Positions 1-8,501 of a DNA stretch of 64,000 bases are shown here, one piece after another. The stretch's first letter is position 1; every line of letters starts with the position of its first letter. Both the position numbers and the translations under genes were made by a program. Source of the DNA: Curtobacterium sp. MCJR17_055 (GTDB lineage: Bacteria; Actinomycetota; Actinomycetes; Actinomycetales; Microbacteriaceae); assembly GCF_003224335.1 (NCBI RefSeq), contig NZ_QKLF01000001.1, forward strand, positions 248,001-312,000. Direction: 5' to 3'. Under the pieces are notes generated by a model, which did no database searches, had not been told where the DNA came from, and was given only the letters and a program-made list of their open reading frames with translations.

Positions 1-685
1 ACGACACCGGGTTCCACTCGGCGAAGACCCGGAGCACGAGCGGCATGGTCTCGCTCGGGACGAACGCGTTCGAGATGAACGTCAGCGGGAACAGGATCAT
101 GAACGACGCGTTGTTGATGACCTCCGGCGTCCCCACACTCATGCCGAGCAGGGCCATCACCCAGCTGAACGCGTAGCTGAACAGCAGCAGGAGCCCGACG
201 CCGGCCAGGAACTCGAACGGCGACGAGGTGACCCGCCACCCGACGGCGAGGCCGGTCACCATCATGATGACCATCGAGATGCCGTTGAGCACGAGGTCCG
301 AGGCCGTCCGGCCCACGAGCACCGCTGACGCCGACATCGGCAGGGTGCGGAACCGGTCGACGAGCCCGTCCTTCAGGTCCTGCGCCATCGCCGACCCGGA
401 GAACGTCGCCCCGAACACGACCGTCTGCGCGAAGATCCCGGCCATCAGGAACTGCGTGTAGTCGGTCCCCTGCACGCTGATCGCACCGCCGTACACCTGG
501 CTGAACAGCAGGACGAACATGATCGGCTGGAGGACGGCGAAGACGAGCATGTCCGGCGACCGCTTGAGCTTCGTGAGGTTCCGCTTCGTGACGACCCAGC
601 CGTCCTCCATCCACACCGCGAGCGGGGACGTCACCACGACGGGCAGCTGCCGCCCGAGGGCCGACCCGGTGGACGTCGCGGTCAC
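1..685 (-). CDS. ABC-2 type exporter permease (DrrB-like), 3' end cut by window
   Basis: Membrane half of a drug or lipid ABC exporter. The reading frame starts at a GTG (685) that overlaps the TGA stop of the upstream ATPase gene as GTGA, so the two are translationally coupled. About 228 residues are visible: a short cytoplasmic start, then hydrophobic segments typical of ABC-2 permeases (one with MLVFAVLQPIMFVLLFSQVY, later VLNGISMVIMMVTGLAVGW and FLAGVGLLLLFSYAFSWVMA). The fragment reaches the region rich in FISNAFVPSETMP that is characteristic of the DrrB/NodJ group. The C-terminus lies beyond position 1. The pairing with a DrrA-like ATPase supports an efflux role, but the substrate cannot be read from sequence. 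Confidence 0.9.
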   Translation of the reverse strand, partial: MTATSTGSALGRQLPVVVTSPLAVWMEDGWVVTKRNLTKLKRSPDMLVFAVLQPIMFVLLFSQVYGGAISVQGTDYTQFLMAGIFAQTVVFGATFSGSAMAQDLKDGLVDRFRTLPMSASAVLVGRTASDLVLNGISMVIMMVTGLAVGWRVTSSPFEFLAGVGLLLLFSYAFSWVMALLGMSVGTPEVINNASFMILFPLTFISNAFVPSETMPLVLRVFAEWNPVS

Positions 686-1800
686 CGGCTCCGCTCCCGT
701 CCGGCACCCGCCGCCAGGTGTGAACCGGCGTCCGGGTCACCGGGCGACCCCGCCCCGGTGCCGGTGGCGCCGCCGTCTGTCGGTGGTGCTCCGCGGCCCC
801 GCCGGGAGGCCCGGCCCGCGCCCGACCCGTCGCCCGCCTCCGCCTCGTCCGCCGTCGCCGCGTGCCCGGTCAACCGGAGGAACACGTCGTCGAGCGTGGG
901 GCGGCGCATGCCCGCGTCGTGCAGCGCGACGTCGGCCGCCCCGAGGTCGGCCAGGACCCGTTGCAGGGCCGCCGGCCCGGCGTCGACGGCGACCGCCAGC
1001 GACCGACCGTCCGCACTGGTCTCGACCTCGCCGCTGCCGTGACGCCGGAGGACGGCCGTCGCGGGCTCCCCGTCGGCGGCGTCGACCAGCGTCACCGCGA
1101 GCCGGTGTCCGCCCACCTGCGCCTTGAGCTCGTCCGAGGTGCCCTCGGCGATGACCCGACCGTCGTCGATGACGGCGATGTCGTCGGCCAGCTGGTCGGC
1201 CTCCTCCAGGTACTGCGTGGTGAGGAGCACGGTCGCACCGTCGGCGACGAGGTCCTCGATGATCCCCCAGAGCGCGAGACGGCTGCGCGGGTCCAGGCCC
1301 GTCGTCGGTTCGTCGAGGAACAGCACCCGCGGGTTCATCACGAGTGCCCCGGCGAGGTCGATCCGTCGGCGCATGCCGCCGGAGAACCCCTTCACGGGCC
1401 GGTCCCCCGCCTCGGCGAGCCCGAACACGTCGATGAGCTCGCGGGCCCGGTCGCGCGCGGCCCGGCGTCCCAGGTGGTACAGCCGGCCGATCATCTCGAG
1501 GTTCTCGGCCCCGGTGAGGTTCTCGTCGACCGCGGCGTACTGCCCGGACACGCCGATCGCGCGCCGGGTGCCCTGCGGGTCGGCGACGACGTCGGTGCCG
1601 GCGACGGTCGCGGTGCCGGCGTCCGGGACGACCAGGGTGGTGAGCACCTTCACGGTCGTGGTCTTCCCGGCGCCGTTCGGGCCGAGCAGTGCGGTGACGG
1701 TGCCCTCCGGCACCGAGAGGTCGAGGCCCGCCAACGCGTGGACGGGCCCCGACCGTGACGTGTACGTCTTGGTGAGGTCGGTGGCCTCGATGATCGCCAT
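682..1800 (-). CDS. ABC transporter ATP-binding protein (DrrA-like daunorubicin-resistance family)
   Basis: Cytoplasmic ATPase that powers the exporter permease encoded directly downstream. The 372-residue protein shows Walker A (GPNGAGKTTTVKVL), the ABC signature (FSGGMRRRIDLAGAL), Walker B (VLFLDEPTTGLDP) and a C-terminal LDDVFLRLTG element typical of DrrA proteins. Start ATG 1800 is preceded by AAGGAG at good spacing. The last 50 or so residues, after the usual family end, are an extra Gly/Ala/Arg-rich tail that ends in the GTGA overlap with the permease. The role as the ATPase of a DrrAB-type exporter is secure; the transported compound is unknown. Confidence 0.94.
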   Translation of the reverse strand: MAIIEATDLTKTYTSRSGPVHALAGLDLSVPEGTVTALLGPNGAGKTTTVKVLTTLVVPDAGTATVAGTDVVADPQGTRRAIGVSGQYAAVDENLTGAENLEMIGRLYHLGRRAARDRARELIDVFGLAEAGDRPVKGFSGGMRRRIDLAGALVMNPRVLFLDEPTTGLDPRSRLALWGIIEDLVADGATVLLTTQYLEEADQLADDIAVIDDGRVIAEGTSDELKAQVGGHRLAVTLVDAADGEPATAVLRRHGSGEVETSADGRSLAVAVDAGPAALQRVLADLGAADVALHDAGMRRPTLDDVFLRLTGHAATADEAEAGDGSGAGRASRRGRGAPPTDGGATGTGAGSPGDPDAGSHLAAGAGRERSR

Positions 1801-1855
1801 GTCGCTCCTTCGTGACCGGCTGGACAGGAGGGGCCGGTGGAGCGCGGAGCGTCAC

Positions 1856-2611
1856 TCAGACGTCGAAGCCACCACCGAAGTCGCCGCCGAAGTCCTGGTC
1901 GAACCCGCCGCCGTCGTTCGAACCGCCGAAGTCGGATCCGCCATCGCCCCAGGAGGCGTTCTCGTACCCGCCGCCGTCGGACGCACCGCCGTCGCCGGAT
2001 CCGTCACCAGTGTCCCCCTGACCGCCGTCGTCCGCAGCCCCTGCATCGGTTCCACCGTCGAACGACCCGGGGTCCGGCAGGAAGGCGCTCATCAGGGCGG
2101 ACCCGATCACGTACCCACCGACGGTGCCGAGCAGGGAGGCGCCGAGCATGCTGCCGAAGCCGGATCCCTGCCGTCCGCCGAACCCGCCGCCGCCGCCGAT
2201 GCCGCCGAGCGAGCGCTCCATGTACCCGGGCTGGCGGAGCTCGGAGCGGGTCGCCGACTGGGCCAGGGAGCGGGGGTCGTCGCCGCGCGGGGCCTCACCG
2301 GCGGGTGCGGTGCGCGTGAACTCCTCGTAGACCATGCGGCGCTGCTCCGGGGTGAGCTGCGCGAAGGCCTCGGCGTGCACCTCCTCGATGCGCTCGGGCG
2401 GAGCGGTGCGGAGCAGGTAGCGGTAGCGCGCGACGGCGCGCTCGTCCTCGCCACCGCCCTGCTGCTGCGGTGCGCCGGTCGGCTGCTGCGGTGCGCCGTA
2501 CGGCTGCTGGTACGACTGCTGGCCGTACTGGTACCCCTGCTGCTGTCCGCCGCCGGGTCGTGGCTGTGCCGGACGCTCCTCGCGGCCGAGCAGACGGTCG
2601 AGGAATCCCAT
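1856..2611 (-). CDS. Unknown membrane protein with Gln/Tyr/Gly-rich N-terminal region and Asp/Gly-rich tail
   Basis: I do not recognise a characterised function. The 251-residue protein starts at ATG 2611, preceded by AAGGAG. Residues 1-11 are a short amphipathic start (MGFLDRLLGRE), 12-55 are rich in Gln, Tyr, Pro and Gly, and 56-115 form a charged, probably helical domain with repeated Glu/Arg (PPERIEEVHAEAFAQLTPEQ). Residues 125-145 are Gly-rich, 145-168 look like one transmembrane helix, and 170-251 are almost entirely Asp, Gly, Ser and Phe. It lies 55 bases before the exporter ATPase gene and may share its transcript. The composition suggests a membrane-anchored protein with disordered ends. 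Confidence 0.8.
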   Translation of the reverse strand: MGFLDRLLGREERPAQPRPGGGQQQGYQYGQQSYQQPYGAPQQPTGAPQQQGGGEDERAVARYRYLLRTAPPERIEEVHAEAFAQLTPEQRRMVYEEFTRTAPAGEAPRGDDPRSLAQSATRSELRQPGYMERSLGGIGGGGGFGGRQGSGFGSMLGASLLGTVGGYVIGSALMSAFLPDPGSFDGGTDAGAADDGGQGDTGDGSGDGGASDGGGYENASWGDGGSDFGGSNDGGGFDQDFGGDFGGGFDV

Positions 2612-2710
2612 GACGTGCTCCTTCGTGCGGACACCGTGCCCGCTGGCGCCCACGGTAGGCACCCCCGGCCCGGACTGACTGGGTGTGTGCTCAGAAGCAG
2701 CCGCAGAGCG

Positions 2711-4285
2711 TCACCGCTCCGACCCCGCACCGAGCAGCGCCGCGGACCAGATCGCGGCCAGCTCGTCGGCGGCGCCGGGGTGCGCCACGAGGAACGGTGC
2801 CCCGACCGGCGGGAAGTCGGACACCGGTCCGTCCAGGGTCAGTACCACCCCGCCGGCCTCGTGCACGAGCAGGACCGCGGCACCGTGGTCGACCGGGTCG
2901 AACGCGGGCGTGCACGCGCCGATCCCCCGCCCGGCCGCGACCTGCGCGATCGTCAGCGTGCCGGACCCGGTCACCCGCACGGAGCACGACCGCGCGGCGA
3001 GCGCCGTGACGAACGCGGTGAAGCCCGACCACGGACGGTGCCCGTCGAGCTCGGTGCCGACCACCGCACCGGCGAGGGCACGCGGGCTGTCGTCGAGACG
3101 CAGGACCCGGTCCCGCTCGGTGGCGCCCCGGCCGCGGCGGGCTTCCAGCACCTCGCCGCGCCACGGGTCGGCGACGACGCCGACGACGGGTCGTCCGGAA
3201 CGGGTCAGGCACAGCGAGGTGCTCGTCCACGGCACGCCGTTCGCCAGGTTCGTGCTGCCGTCGACGGGGTCGAGGTACCACCGGTGCTTGTCCCCGGGCG
3301 CGACGCCGTACTCCTCGCCCGTGAAGCCGTGCTCCGGGAACACCGCGCGGACCCGGCCGCGGACGTGCTGCTCGATCGCGCGGTCGAGGTCGAGGACCCG
3401 GGCGGCGGCGTCACCGGCGTCCGTGCTGATCCGGTGCTCCCGGGTGAAGGCGATCACCTCGTGCGCGATGCGGTGTGCCAGGGCCTGGGCCCGTCCGGCG
3501 ACCTCGGGCTCGGTCGGCTCGCGACGCGGGACCCAGCCGTCCCGCTCCGCCGCAGCGAGCACGGCGTGCACCGTGGCGACGTCCTCGGTGAGCAGCAGGT
3601 CGGCCCCGAGTCGGGTCGCCCAGCGCGTCGGCTCGGGGTCGTCCACGGTCCACACCGCCACGCAGAGGCCCAGGGCGTGTGCGGCCCGGACGGTCGCCGG
3701 GGTCAGGAACGCGACGTCGAGGTCGAGCGTCGAGGGCCGTACCGTCGTCAGGTGCGCAGCCGTCGGCGCTCCGAGCGAGTCCCACGGCAGCCACACGTCG
3801 GCCTCGGGCAGCAGCGCGCGCACGGCCGTCACGGCGTCGGTGGTCCCCCGCCAGGCGACCGGCACGGACCCCGCCGCGGCCTGCACGGTGCGGACCGCCA
3901 CGGCGGCGTCGGCCGGGTCGGCGAGCCGGACCAGCAGTGACGCCGAGCACCCGTCGAGTCGCTCGAGCACCGCGTCGAGCCGTGGGATGCGGTCGAGTCC
4001 GTTGCCGAGCCGGGCGACGTCGCACCAGGACACCTCCGACACCGGGCGGCCGTCGCCCCACATCCGCCCGAGGGTCTCGTCGTGCAGCAGCACCGCGACG
4101 TCGTCGGCGGTGCGCCGGACGTCGACCGCGATGACGTCCGCGCCGAGCGCCTCGGCGACCGCGACGGCGGGCAGCGTGTCCTCGCGGCGGACGCGCGGGG
4201 CACCGCGGGAGGCGACGACCCGCGGCGGACGCGGTCCGGGCCTCCCGGTCGCAGCGGGGGCCGGGCTCTCGAGCGTCGTCACCAC
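2711..4285 (-). CDS. Fusion of a degenerate glycerophosphodiester phosphodiesterase-like domain and an inositol monophosphatase-like domain
   Basis: About 524 residues. The N-terminal half (roughly 20-245) has the GDPD layout but with changed active-site positions: the usual HRG is SRG (Ser26), the metal-binding Glu of the ExD motif is Ala53, while LLHDETLGRM keeps the second His-Asp. The C-terminal half (about 260-524) is a family phosphatase of the IMPase/FBPase/CysQ fold with all three metal motifs visible: GEEYG, DPVDGSTNLANG and FDPVDHGAA followed by HEAGG. The phosphatase half therefore looks active, the phosphodiesterase half doubtful. The start is uncertain: two consecutive GTG codons (4285, 4282) and an upstream in-frame GTG exist and none has a good ribosome binding site. 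Confidence 0.85.
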   Translation of the reverse strand: MVTTLESPAPAATGRPGPRPPRVVASRGAPRVRREDTLPAVAVAEALGADVIAVDVRRTADDVAVLLHDETLGRMWGDGRPVSEVSWCDVARLGNGLDRIPRLDAVLERLDGCSASLLVRLADPADAAVAVRTVQAAAGSVPVAWRGTTDAVTAVRALLPEADVWLPWDSLGAPTAAHLTTVRPSTLDLDVAFLTPATVRAAHALGLCVAVWTVDDPEPTRWATRLGADLLLTEDVATVHAVLAAAERDGWVPRREPTEPEVAGRAQALAHRIAHEVIAFTREHRISTDAGDAAARVLDLDRAIEQHVRGRVRAVFPEHGFTGEEYGVAPGDKHRWYLDPVDGSTNLANGVPWTSTSLCLTRSGRPVVGVVADPWRGEVLEARRGRGATERDRVLRLDDSPRALAGAVVGTELDGHRPWSGFTAFVTALAARSCSVRVTGSGTLTIAQVAAGRGIGACTPAFDPVDHGAAVLLVHEAGGVVLTLDGPVSDFPPVGAPFLVAHPGAADELAAIWSAALLGAGSER

Positions 4286-4375
4286 TCCATGGTGGGAGGG
4301 CCGCCCCAACGGCACGTGACCGAACGGTGAACTCCTGGCTGCCCGCCGCACCCGAACGCCTGCGAGGATGGTGCC

Positions 4376-4804
4376 GTGGAGACTCGACCCTGGAACTGGC
4401 TCGCGGCGGTCGTCGACGTCGTGCTCATCGTGACGTTCGCCGTCATCGGCCGCGGGTCGCACGGCGAACCGTTCGCGCCGCTCGGCCTGTGGACGACCGC
4501 GTACCCGTTCCTCGCGGGGTGGGCGATCGCGTACGTGACGTCCGGGGCGTGGTCCCGGCCGCTCGTCACCTGGCCGACCGCGGTCGTGGTGTGGGTCCTG
4601 ACCGTGTTCGTCGGTCTGGCCATCCGGGTCGCGACCGGGCAGGGCGTGGTGGACGGGAACCCGCTGCCGATCTCGTTCGTGGTGGTCACGACGATCGTCC
4701 TCGGGGTGTTCCTGGTCGGGTGGCGACTGCTCGCCCGACTGGTCCTGCGCGCCCGGGCCCGCCGGACCGGTGCCCGGACCGGAGCGGCGACGCCGCAGCG
4801 CTAG
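4376..4804 (+). CDS. DUF3054 family membrane protein
   Basis: Small integral membrane protein of 142 residues with four predicted transmembrane segments (around residues 8-25, 38-55, 65-85 and 100-122) and an Arg-rich C-terminus. The motif order (NWLAAVVDVVLIVTFAVIGR at the start, then PFLAGWAIAY) fits the DUF3054 family of actinobacteria, which has no known function. The GTG start follows GAGGATGGTGCC, which can serve either as a ribosome binding site or as a near-consensus promoter for a leaderless message. Its stop shares the bases CTAG with the convergent gene on the other strand. Confidence 0.85.
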   Translation: METRPWNWLAAVVDVVLIVTFAVIGRGSHGEPFAPLGLWTTAYPFLAGWAIAYVTSGAWSRPLVTWPTAVVVWVLTVFVGLAIRVATGQGVVDGNPLPISFVVVTTIVLGVFLVGWRLLARLVLRARARRTGARTGAATPQR

Positions 4805-5454
4805 AAGAGTCCGCCCCGCGGGCCCTCGTCGGGTCCGTCCAGCCCGCGGAACATGTCCGAGACGAGTGCGGCGATCTGCGGTTCGACCAGACGGTCGACC
4901 GCCTCGGCGATGCGCTCCCGGTGGTCCGTGAGCGCCAGGCAGACCGCCGTCCCGGTCGACCGCGCGCACTCGTCGGACAGCTCGATCTCGTGCCGGAGCG
5001 CGGCCTTCGCCTCGTCCGACAGCGGCTCGCGCGGCTCCTGCTCGCTCGCGCCGGTGCCGGCGAGCTCACCGAGCGTGAACAGGAACGGCTCACCCGGCTG
5101 CGGCTGCGGGTCGACGTCCAGACCCTGGAACTCGGGCTCGAGTCCCTCCGCCGGCTGGTACCCGGCCCGTCGCTTCCGGGCGGCGGCGCGCTCGAGTTCC
5201 CGCTGCAGGAGCGGCAGGTTCCGCGCGGTGTACTCGTCGACCGCGTCCTCGACGATGGCCGACATCCGCCCGATCAGCGCGTGCTGGACGGGGTGCGGCA
5301 CGTCCGGGCCGAAGCCAGCGGCCGCCGCGATCGGCGACCCGGTGCAGCGCCTGCAGATCCGGGTGCGTGGACGTGCTGAACCGATCTGCCACCGCGGCAG
5401 CCAGCGCAGCCAGACGTCGACGGCGTTCCGCACGCGTCCGTCGATGCCGTCCAT
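4801..5454 (-). CDS. Conserved protein of unknown function
   Basis: Soluble 217-residue protein; I do not recognise a named family. It has a short segment with two close cysteines (ICRRCTGSP, residues 33-41), no signal peptide and no transmembrane segment, and a helical, charged C-terminal half (LSDECARSTGTAVCLALTD, then ERIAEAVDRLVEPQIAALVS). An internal acidic linker rich in Pro, Gln and Glu separates the halves. The ATG start gives a full-length open frame with strong actinobacterial codon bias, which supports a real gene. Stop codons of this gene and the DUF3054 gene overlap by four bases (CTAG). Confidence 0.7.
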   Translation of the reverse strand: MDGIDGRVRNAVDVWLRWLPRWQIGSARPRTRICRRCTGSPIAAAAGFGPDVPHPVQHALIGRMSAIVEDAVDEYTARNLPLLQRELERAAARKRRAGYQPAEGLEPEFQGLDVDPQPQPGEPFLFTLGELAGTGASEQEPREPLSDEAKAALRHEIELSDECARSTGTAVCLALTDHRERIAEAVDRLVEPQIAALVSDMFRGLDGPDEGPRGGLF

Positions 5455-5649
5455 CCCGCCAGCGTAGGCGGCGCGCCCGGGATCCGCGCGGAGGCGCCGG
5501 GCGGGTCCGGACGGGAGGCCCGGTGTGGGTCCGCCAGACCGGTGCGCTCGGGTCAGACCGGTTCGGTCACGGAGTCGCGCGCGCCCCGCTCAGGCGACAC
5601 GCCAGCGGCGCGCGGCGCCAGCGCCGACCGAGCTCGCGAGGGCGGGTGA

Positions 5650-6642
5650 TCATGGCGCTTCGGTCACGAAGTCGATCAACTCCTCGACCCGTCCGAGCAA
5701 CTGCGGCTCGAGGTCGGCGAAGGTCCGCACCTGCCCGAGGATCCGCTGCCACGCCCGCGCGATGTCGGCCTGCTCCGCGTGCGGCCAGCCGAGCGCCTGG
5801 CAGATGCCGGCCTTCCACTCGATCGACCGCGGGATGGTCGGCCACTCGCGCAGTCCGACGCGCGCGGGCTTCACCGACTGCCAGACGTCCACGAACGGGT
5901 GCCCGACGACGAGCACGTGCGCGCCCCACTTCCCGCGCATCACGGCGTCGGCGAACCGCGACTCCTTCGAGCCCGGCACGAGGTGGTCCACCAGCACGCC
6001 GACCCGGCGCTCCCGGGTCGGGCGGAAGTCGTCGAGGACGTCGGCCAGGTTGTCCACGCCGGAGAGCTCCTCGACCACGACGCCCTCGACGCGGAGGTCC
6101 GCGCCCCACACCTTCTCGACGAGTTCGGCGTCGTGCTTGCCCTCGACCATGATCCTGGAGGGCAGCGCCACGCGGGCGCGCTGCTGCTCGACCGCGAACG
6201 AGCCGGACGCGGTGCGCAGGCGGCCACCCTCGGGCGCACGCCGGACCGCCGGGGCCTGGTCGGGCCTCCCGGCCGGTCCGCTCGTCCTCGCCGGCGGTGC
6301 CGCGGCGGCGGCGCGGCCGACGGGTGCCTGTGGGCGGGTCAGGGAGACGAGTTCGCCCTCGAGCAGGAACTGCCCCGTGAAGGGGAAGGCGCGGGTGCGG
6401 CCCTTCCAGTCCTCGAGCGACACGTTGCCCGCCTCGAGCCCGACCACGGCGCCGGCCCAGCCGGAGGCCGGGTCCTCGAGCACCATGTCCCGTTCGAGCG
6501 GCACCTGCCGCACCTTCCGCACGCCTCGCGAGCGCCAGTCGCCCGAGAGCACGTCACTGCCGTACCGGTCCTCGTCCACCCGCACGAGCGTACTGTCGAC
6601 GGGCGGCAGGACGACGTCGACCGGCCGGTCCCCCACCATCAC
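5650..6642 (-). CDS. DUF3097 family protein
   Basis: Actinobacterial DUF3097 protein of about 331 residues, function unknown. Recognisable pieces are the N-terminal DRYGSDVLSGDW segment, a middle LEDWKGRTRAFPFTGQFLLE, and the C-terminal core with IMVEGKHDAELVEKVWG and VGVLVDHLVPGSKESRFA. That core resembles a Toprim-like arrangement (EGxxD, then LVD), which I infer only from motif appearance. An Ala/Pro-rich linker near residues 110-135 separates the two halves. GTG 6642 and ATG 6639 are both possible starts; upstream GGGGAG favours this region over the ATG at 6669, which would run into the divergent dehydrogenase gene. Confidence 0.85.
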   Translation of the reverse strand: MMVGDRPVDVVLPPVDSTLVRVDEDRYGSDVLSGDWRSRGVRKVRQVPLERDMVLEDPASGWAGAVVGLEAGNVSLEDWKGRTRAFPFTGQFLLEGELVSLTRPQAPVGRAAAAAPPARTSGPAGRPDQAPAVRRAPEGGRLRTASGSFAVEQQRARVALPSRIMVEGKHDAELVEKVWGADLRVEGVVVEELSGVDNLADVLDDFRPTRERRVGVLVDHLVPGSKESRFADAVMRGKWGAHVLVVGHPFVDVWQSVKPARVGLREWPTIPRSIEWKAGICQALGWPHAEQADIARAWQRILGQVRTFADLEPQLLGRVEELIDFVTEAP

Positions 6643-6659
6643 GACGGAAGGCACTCCCC

Positions 6660-7712
6660 GTGCGCGCAACAGTCATCCACGCTCCTCGCGACATCCGTGT
6701 CGAGGAGCGTGACGCCCCGACGATCATCGAGCCGACCGACGCCGTGGTCCGCATCACCGCCGCCTGCGTGTGCGGCTCCGACCTCTGGCCGTACCGGGGC
6801 GTCCGCGACACCACCGAGCCACGCGCCATCGGCCACGAGTTCGTCGGCGTCGTCGACCAGGTGGGCGACGGGGTCACGGACCTGCACGTCGGCGACTTCG
6901 TCATCGCCCCGTTCACCACGAACGACGGCACCTGCCAGGCCTGCGCGCACGGCATGACGAGCGGCTGCGACCACCGCTCCACGTTCGGCGTGACGCCGGA
7001 CGCGTACGGTCACCCGCTCGGCGGCGCACAGGCGGAGTACGTCCGCGTGCCGGATGCGGCAGCCACCCTGGTGGTCGTGCCGGGCCCGGTGGACGACGAC
7101 CTCGTCCCGTCGCTGCTGACGCTGTCCGACGTCTTCTCGACCGGGCACCACGCTGCGGTCTCCGCCGAGGTCGGCCCGGGCAGGACCGTCGTCGTGGTCG
7201 GTGACGGCGCGGTCGGCCTGTCCGGTGTCCTCGCGGCAGCGCGACTCGGCGCGGAGCGGATCATCGCCATGAGCCGGCACGCGGACCGCCAGGCCCTCGC
7301 GCGCGAGTTCGGCGCGACCGACATCGTGGAAGCCCGCGGTGACGAGGGCGTGCAGGCGGTCCGCGACCTGCTCGGCGGCGACCTGGCCGACTGCGCGCTC
7401 GAGGCCGTCGGCACCGCGGAGAGCATGGACCAGGCGCTGCGGGTCGTCCGTCCGGGCGGCAACGTCGGGTACGTCGGCGTCCCCGCGGGCGACCCGGAGC
7501 TGCCGATGCCGTTCCTGTTCGCCCGGAACATCACGGTCGGCGGCGGCATGGCCCCGGCCCGCGCCTACATCGAGGAGCTGCTCCCCGACGTGCTCGCCCG
7601 CACGATCGACCCGGGCCGCGTGTTCGACCTCGAACTGCCGCTCGACGACGCCGCCGAGGCGTACGCCGCGATGGACGAGCGCCGGGCGATCAAGGTGCTG
7701 CTGCGCCCGTAG
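6660..7712 (+). CDS. Zinc-dependent alcohol dehydrogenase (medium-chain MDR family)
   Basis: NAD(P)-linked oxidoreductase of 350 residues. The catalytic zinc site is visible as CGSD (Cys38) and GHE (His59-Glu60). The second lobe keeps CQAC and GCDH, but the usual four-cysteine structural zinc set is incomplete. The Rossmann segment is VVVVGDGAVGLSGVLAA near residue 180. The protein ends with the typical AYAAMDERRAIKVLLRP tail. GTG 6660 follows GGAAGG at suitable spacing. It is divergent from DUF3097 and convergent with the methyltransferase gene, with a shared hairpin between them. The alcohol or aldehyde substrate cannot be named. Confidence 0.92.
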   Translation: MRATVIHAPRDIRVEERDAPTIIEPTDAVVRITAACVCGSDLWPYRGVRDTTEPRAIGHEFVGVVDQVGDGVTDLHVGDFVIAPFTTNDGTCQACAHGMTSGCDHRSTFGVTPDAYGHPLGGAQAEYVRVPDAAATLVVVPGPVDDDLVPSLLTLSDVFSTGHHAAVSAEVGPGRTVVVVGDGAVGLSGVLAAARLGAERIIAMSRHADRQALAREFGATDIVEARGDEGVQAVRDLLGGDLADCALEAVGTAESMDQALRVVRPGGNVGYVGVPAGDPELPMPFLFARNITVGGGMAPARAYIEELLPDVLARTIDPGRVFDLELPLDDAAEAYAAMDERRAIKVLLRP

Positions 7713-7739
7713 GGCTCGGTGTCCCGCACGGGACGCACC

Positions 7740-7785
7740 GTGGGCGGCCCCGGGCAGCGGTGACGCATCGCCCGCGGCCGCCCAC
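7740..7785. terminator. Bidirectional hairpin terminator
   Basis: Nine-base perfect arms (GTGGGCGGC at 7740-7748 and GCCGCCCAC at 7777-7785) lie between the converging dehydrogenase and methyltransferase genes. There is no U-tract, as is common in high-GC actinobacteria. Confidence 0.6.
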
Positions 7786-7808
7786 GCTGCGCCGTCGTGC
7801 GGAGGGGG

Positions 7809-8501
7809 TCAGCCCCGGACCGCGAGGACCCGGTGCGGGGACGCCGACTCGGCCCGCCACCCCGGCGGCAGGGCGGCGGCCAGCTCCGGCACCGTGAAGC
7901 TGCGGCGGATCGAGCGGAGCCCGTCCTCGCGGATGAACGTCCCCGCGGTGACGAGCACCGACCCGATCGCGTACAGGCGGTAGGCGGCTGCGGACCGCCG
8001 GATGTCGGAGTGCACGCTGCGCGACCCGGCGAGCACCGCGGAGTCACGCAGGAACGTGTCGCGCTCGGCGTCGTCGAGGTGGTGCAGCACGTGGTTCGAG
8101 ACGACCACGTCGAACCGCTCACCAGCGGCGACGAGCTCGGCGCTCGACTGCTGCCGGAAGGTGACCCCGGGCGCGGACAGCCGCTCGGCCGCCCGGATCG
8201 CGCGCGGGTCCGGGTCGACACCGACGACCTCGAGGTCGAAGCCGTCGCCCCGCGCCCACCGGCTCAGCGACCGGGCGAGGTCCCCGCCGCCGCAGCCGAG
8301 GTCGAGCACGCGGGCCCGTCCGGTCGCGGGCAGCGCCGGCACCACGTGCGTCTGCCACACCGCCCGCCAGCCGCTCACGGCCGCGTTCACGACGGCGAAC
8401 CGCCGGTAGGTGCGGTCGAGCGTGGCCGGATCGCAGTGCGGGTCGTCCATGAGTTCGCGCAGGTCGACGGCGCGCGCGGACAGGTCGATCCGGTCCGTCA
8501 C
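7809..8501 (-). CDS. Class I SAM-dependent methyltransferase, partner of the type III PKS
   Basis: Methyltransferase of 230 residues with the SAM-binding motif I VLDLGCGGGDLARSL, the acidic motif II VVGVDPDPRAI and the post-motif VVVSNHVLHHLDD. GTG 8501 overlaps the TGA of the polyketide synthase gene as GTGA, so the two are made together. In several actinobacteria a type III PKS is followed by a methyltransferase that modifies the alkylresorcinol or alkylpyrone product; by that precedent this enzyme probably O- or C-methylates the PKS product. There is no membrane segment, so it is unlike the isoprenylcysteine-methyltransferase type found with Bacillus alkylpyrone synthase. Confidence 0.92.
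   Translation of the reverse strand: MTDRIDLSARAVDLRELMDDPHCDPATLDRTYRRFAVVNAAVSGWRAVWQTHVVPALPATGRARVLDLGCGGGDLARSLSRWARGDGFDLEVVGVDPDPRAIRAAERLSAPGVTFRQQSSAELVAAGERFDVVVSNHVLHHLDDAERDTFLRDSAVLAGSRSVHSDIRRSAAAYRLYAIGSVLVTAGTFIREDGLRSIRRSFTVPELAAALPPGWRAESASPHRVLAVRG

Noticed and set aside
5540-5680. Short direct repeat of TTCGGTCACG near the DUF3097 3' end as a duplication scar
   Set aside because: Only ten bases match, one copy being the end of the coding sequence; this can arise by chance in such GC-rich sequence.
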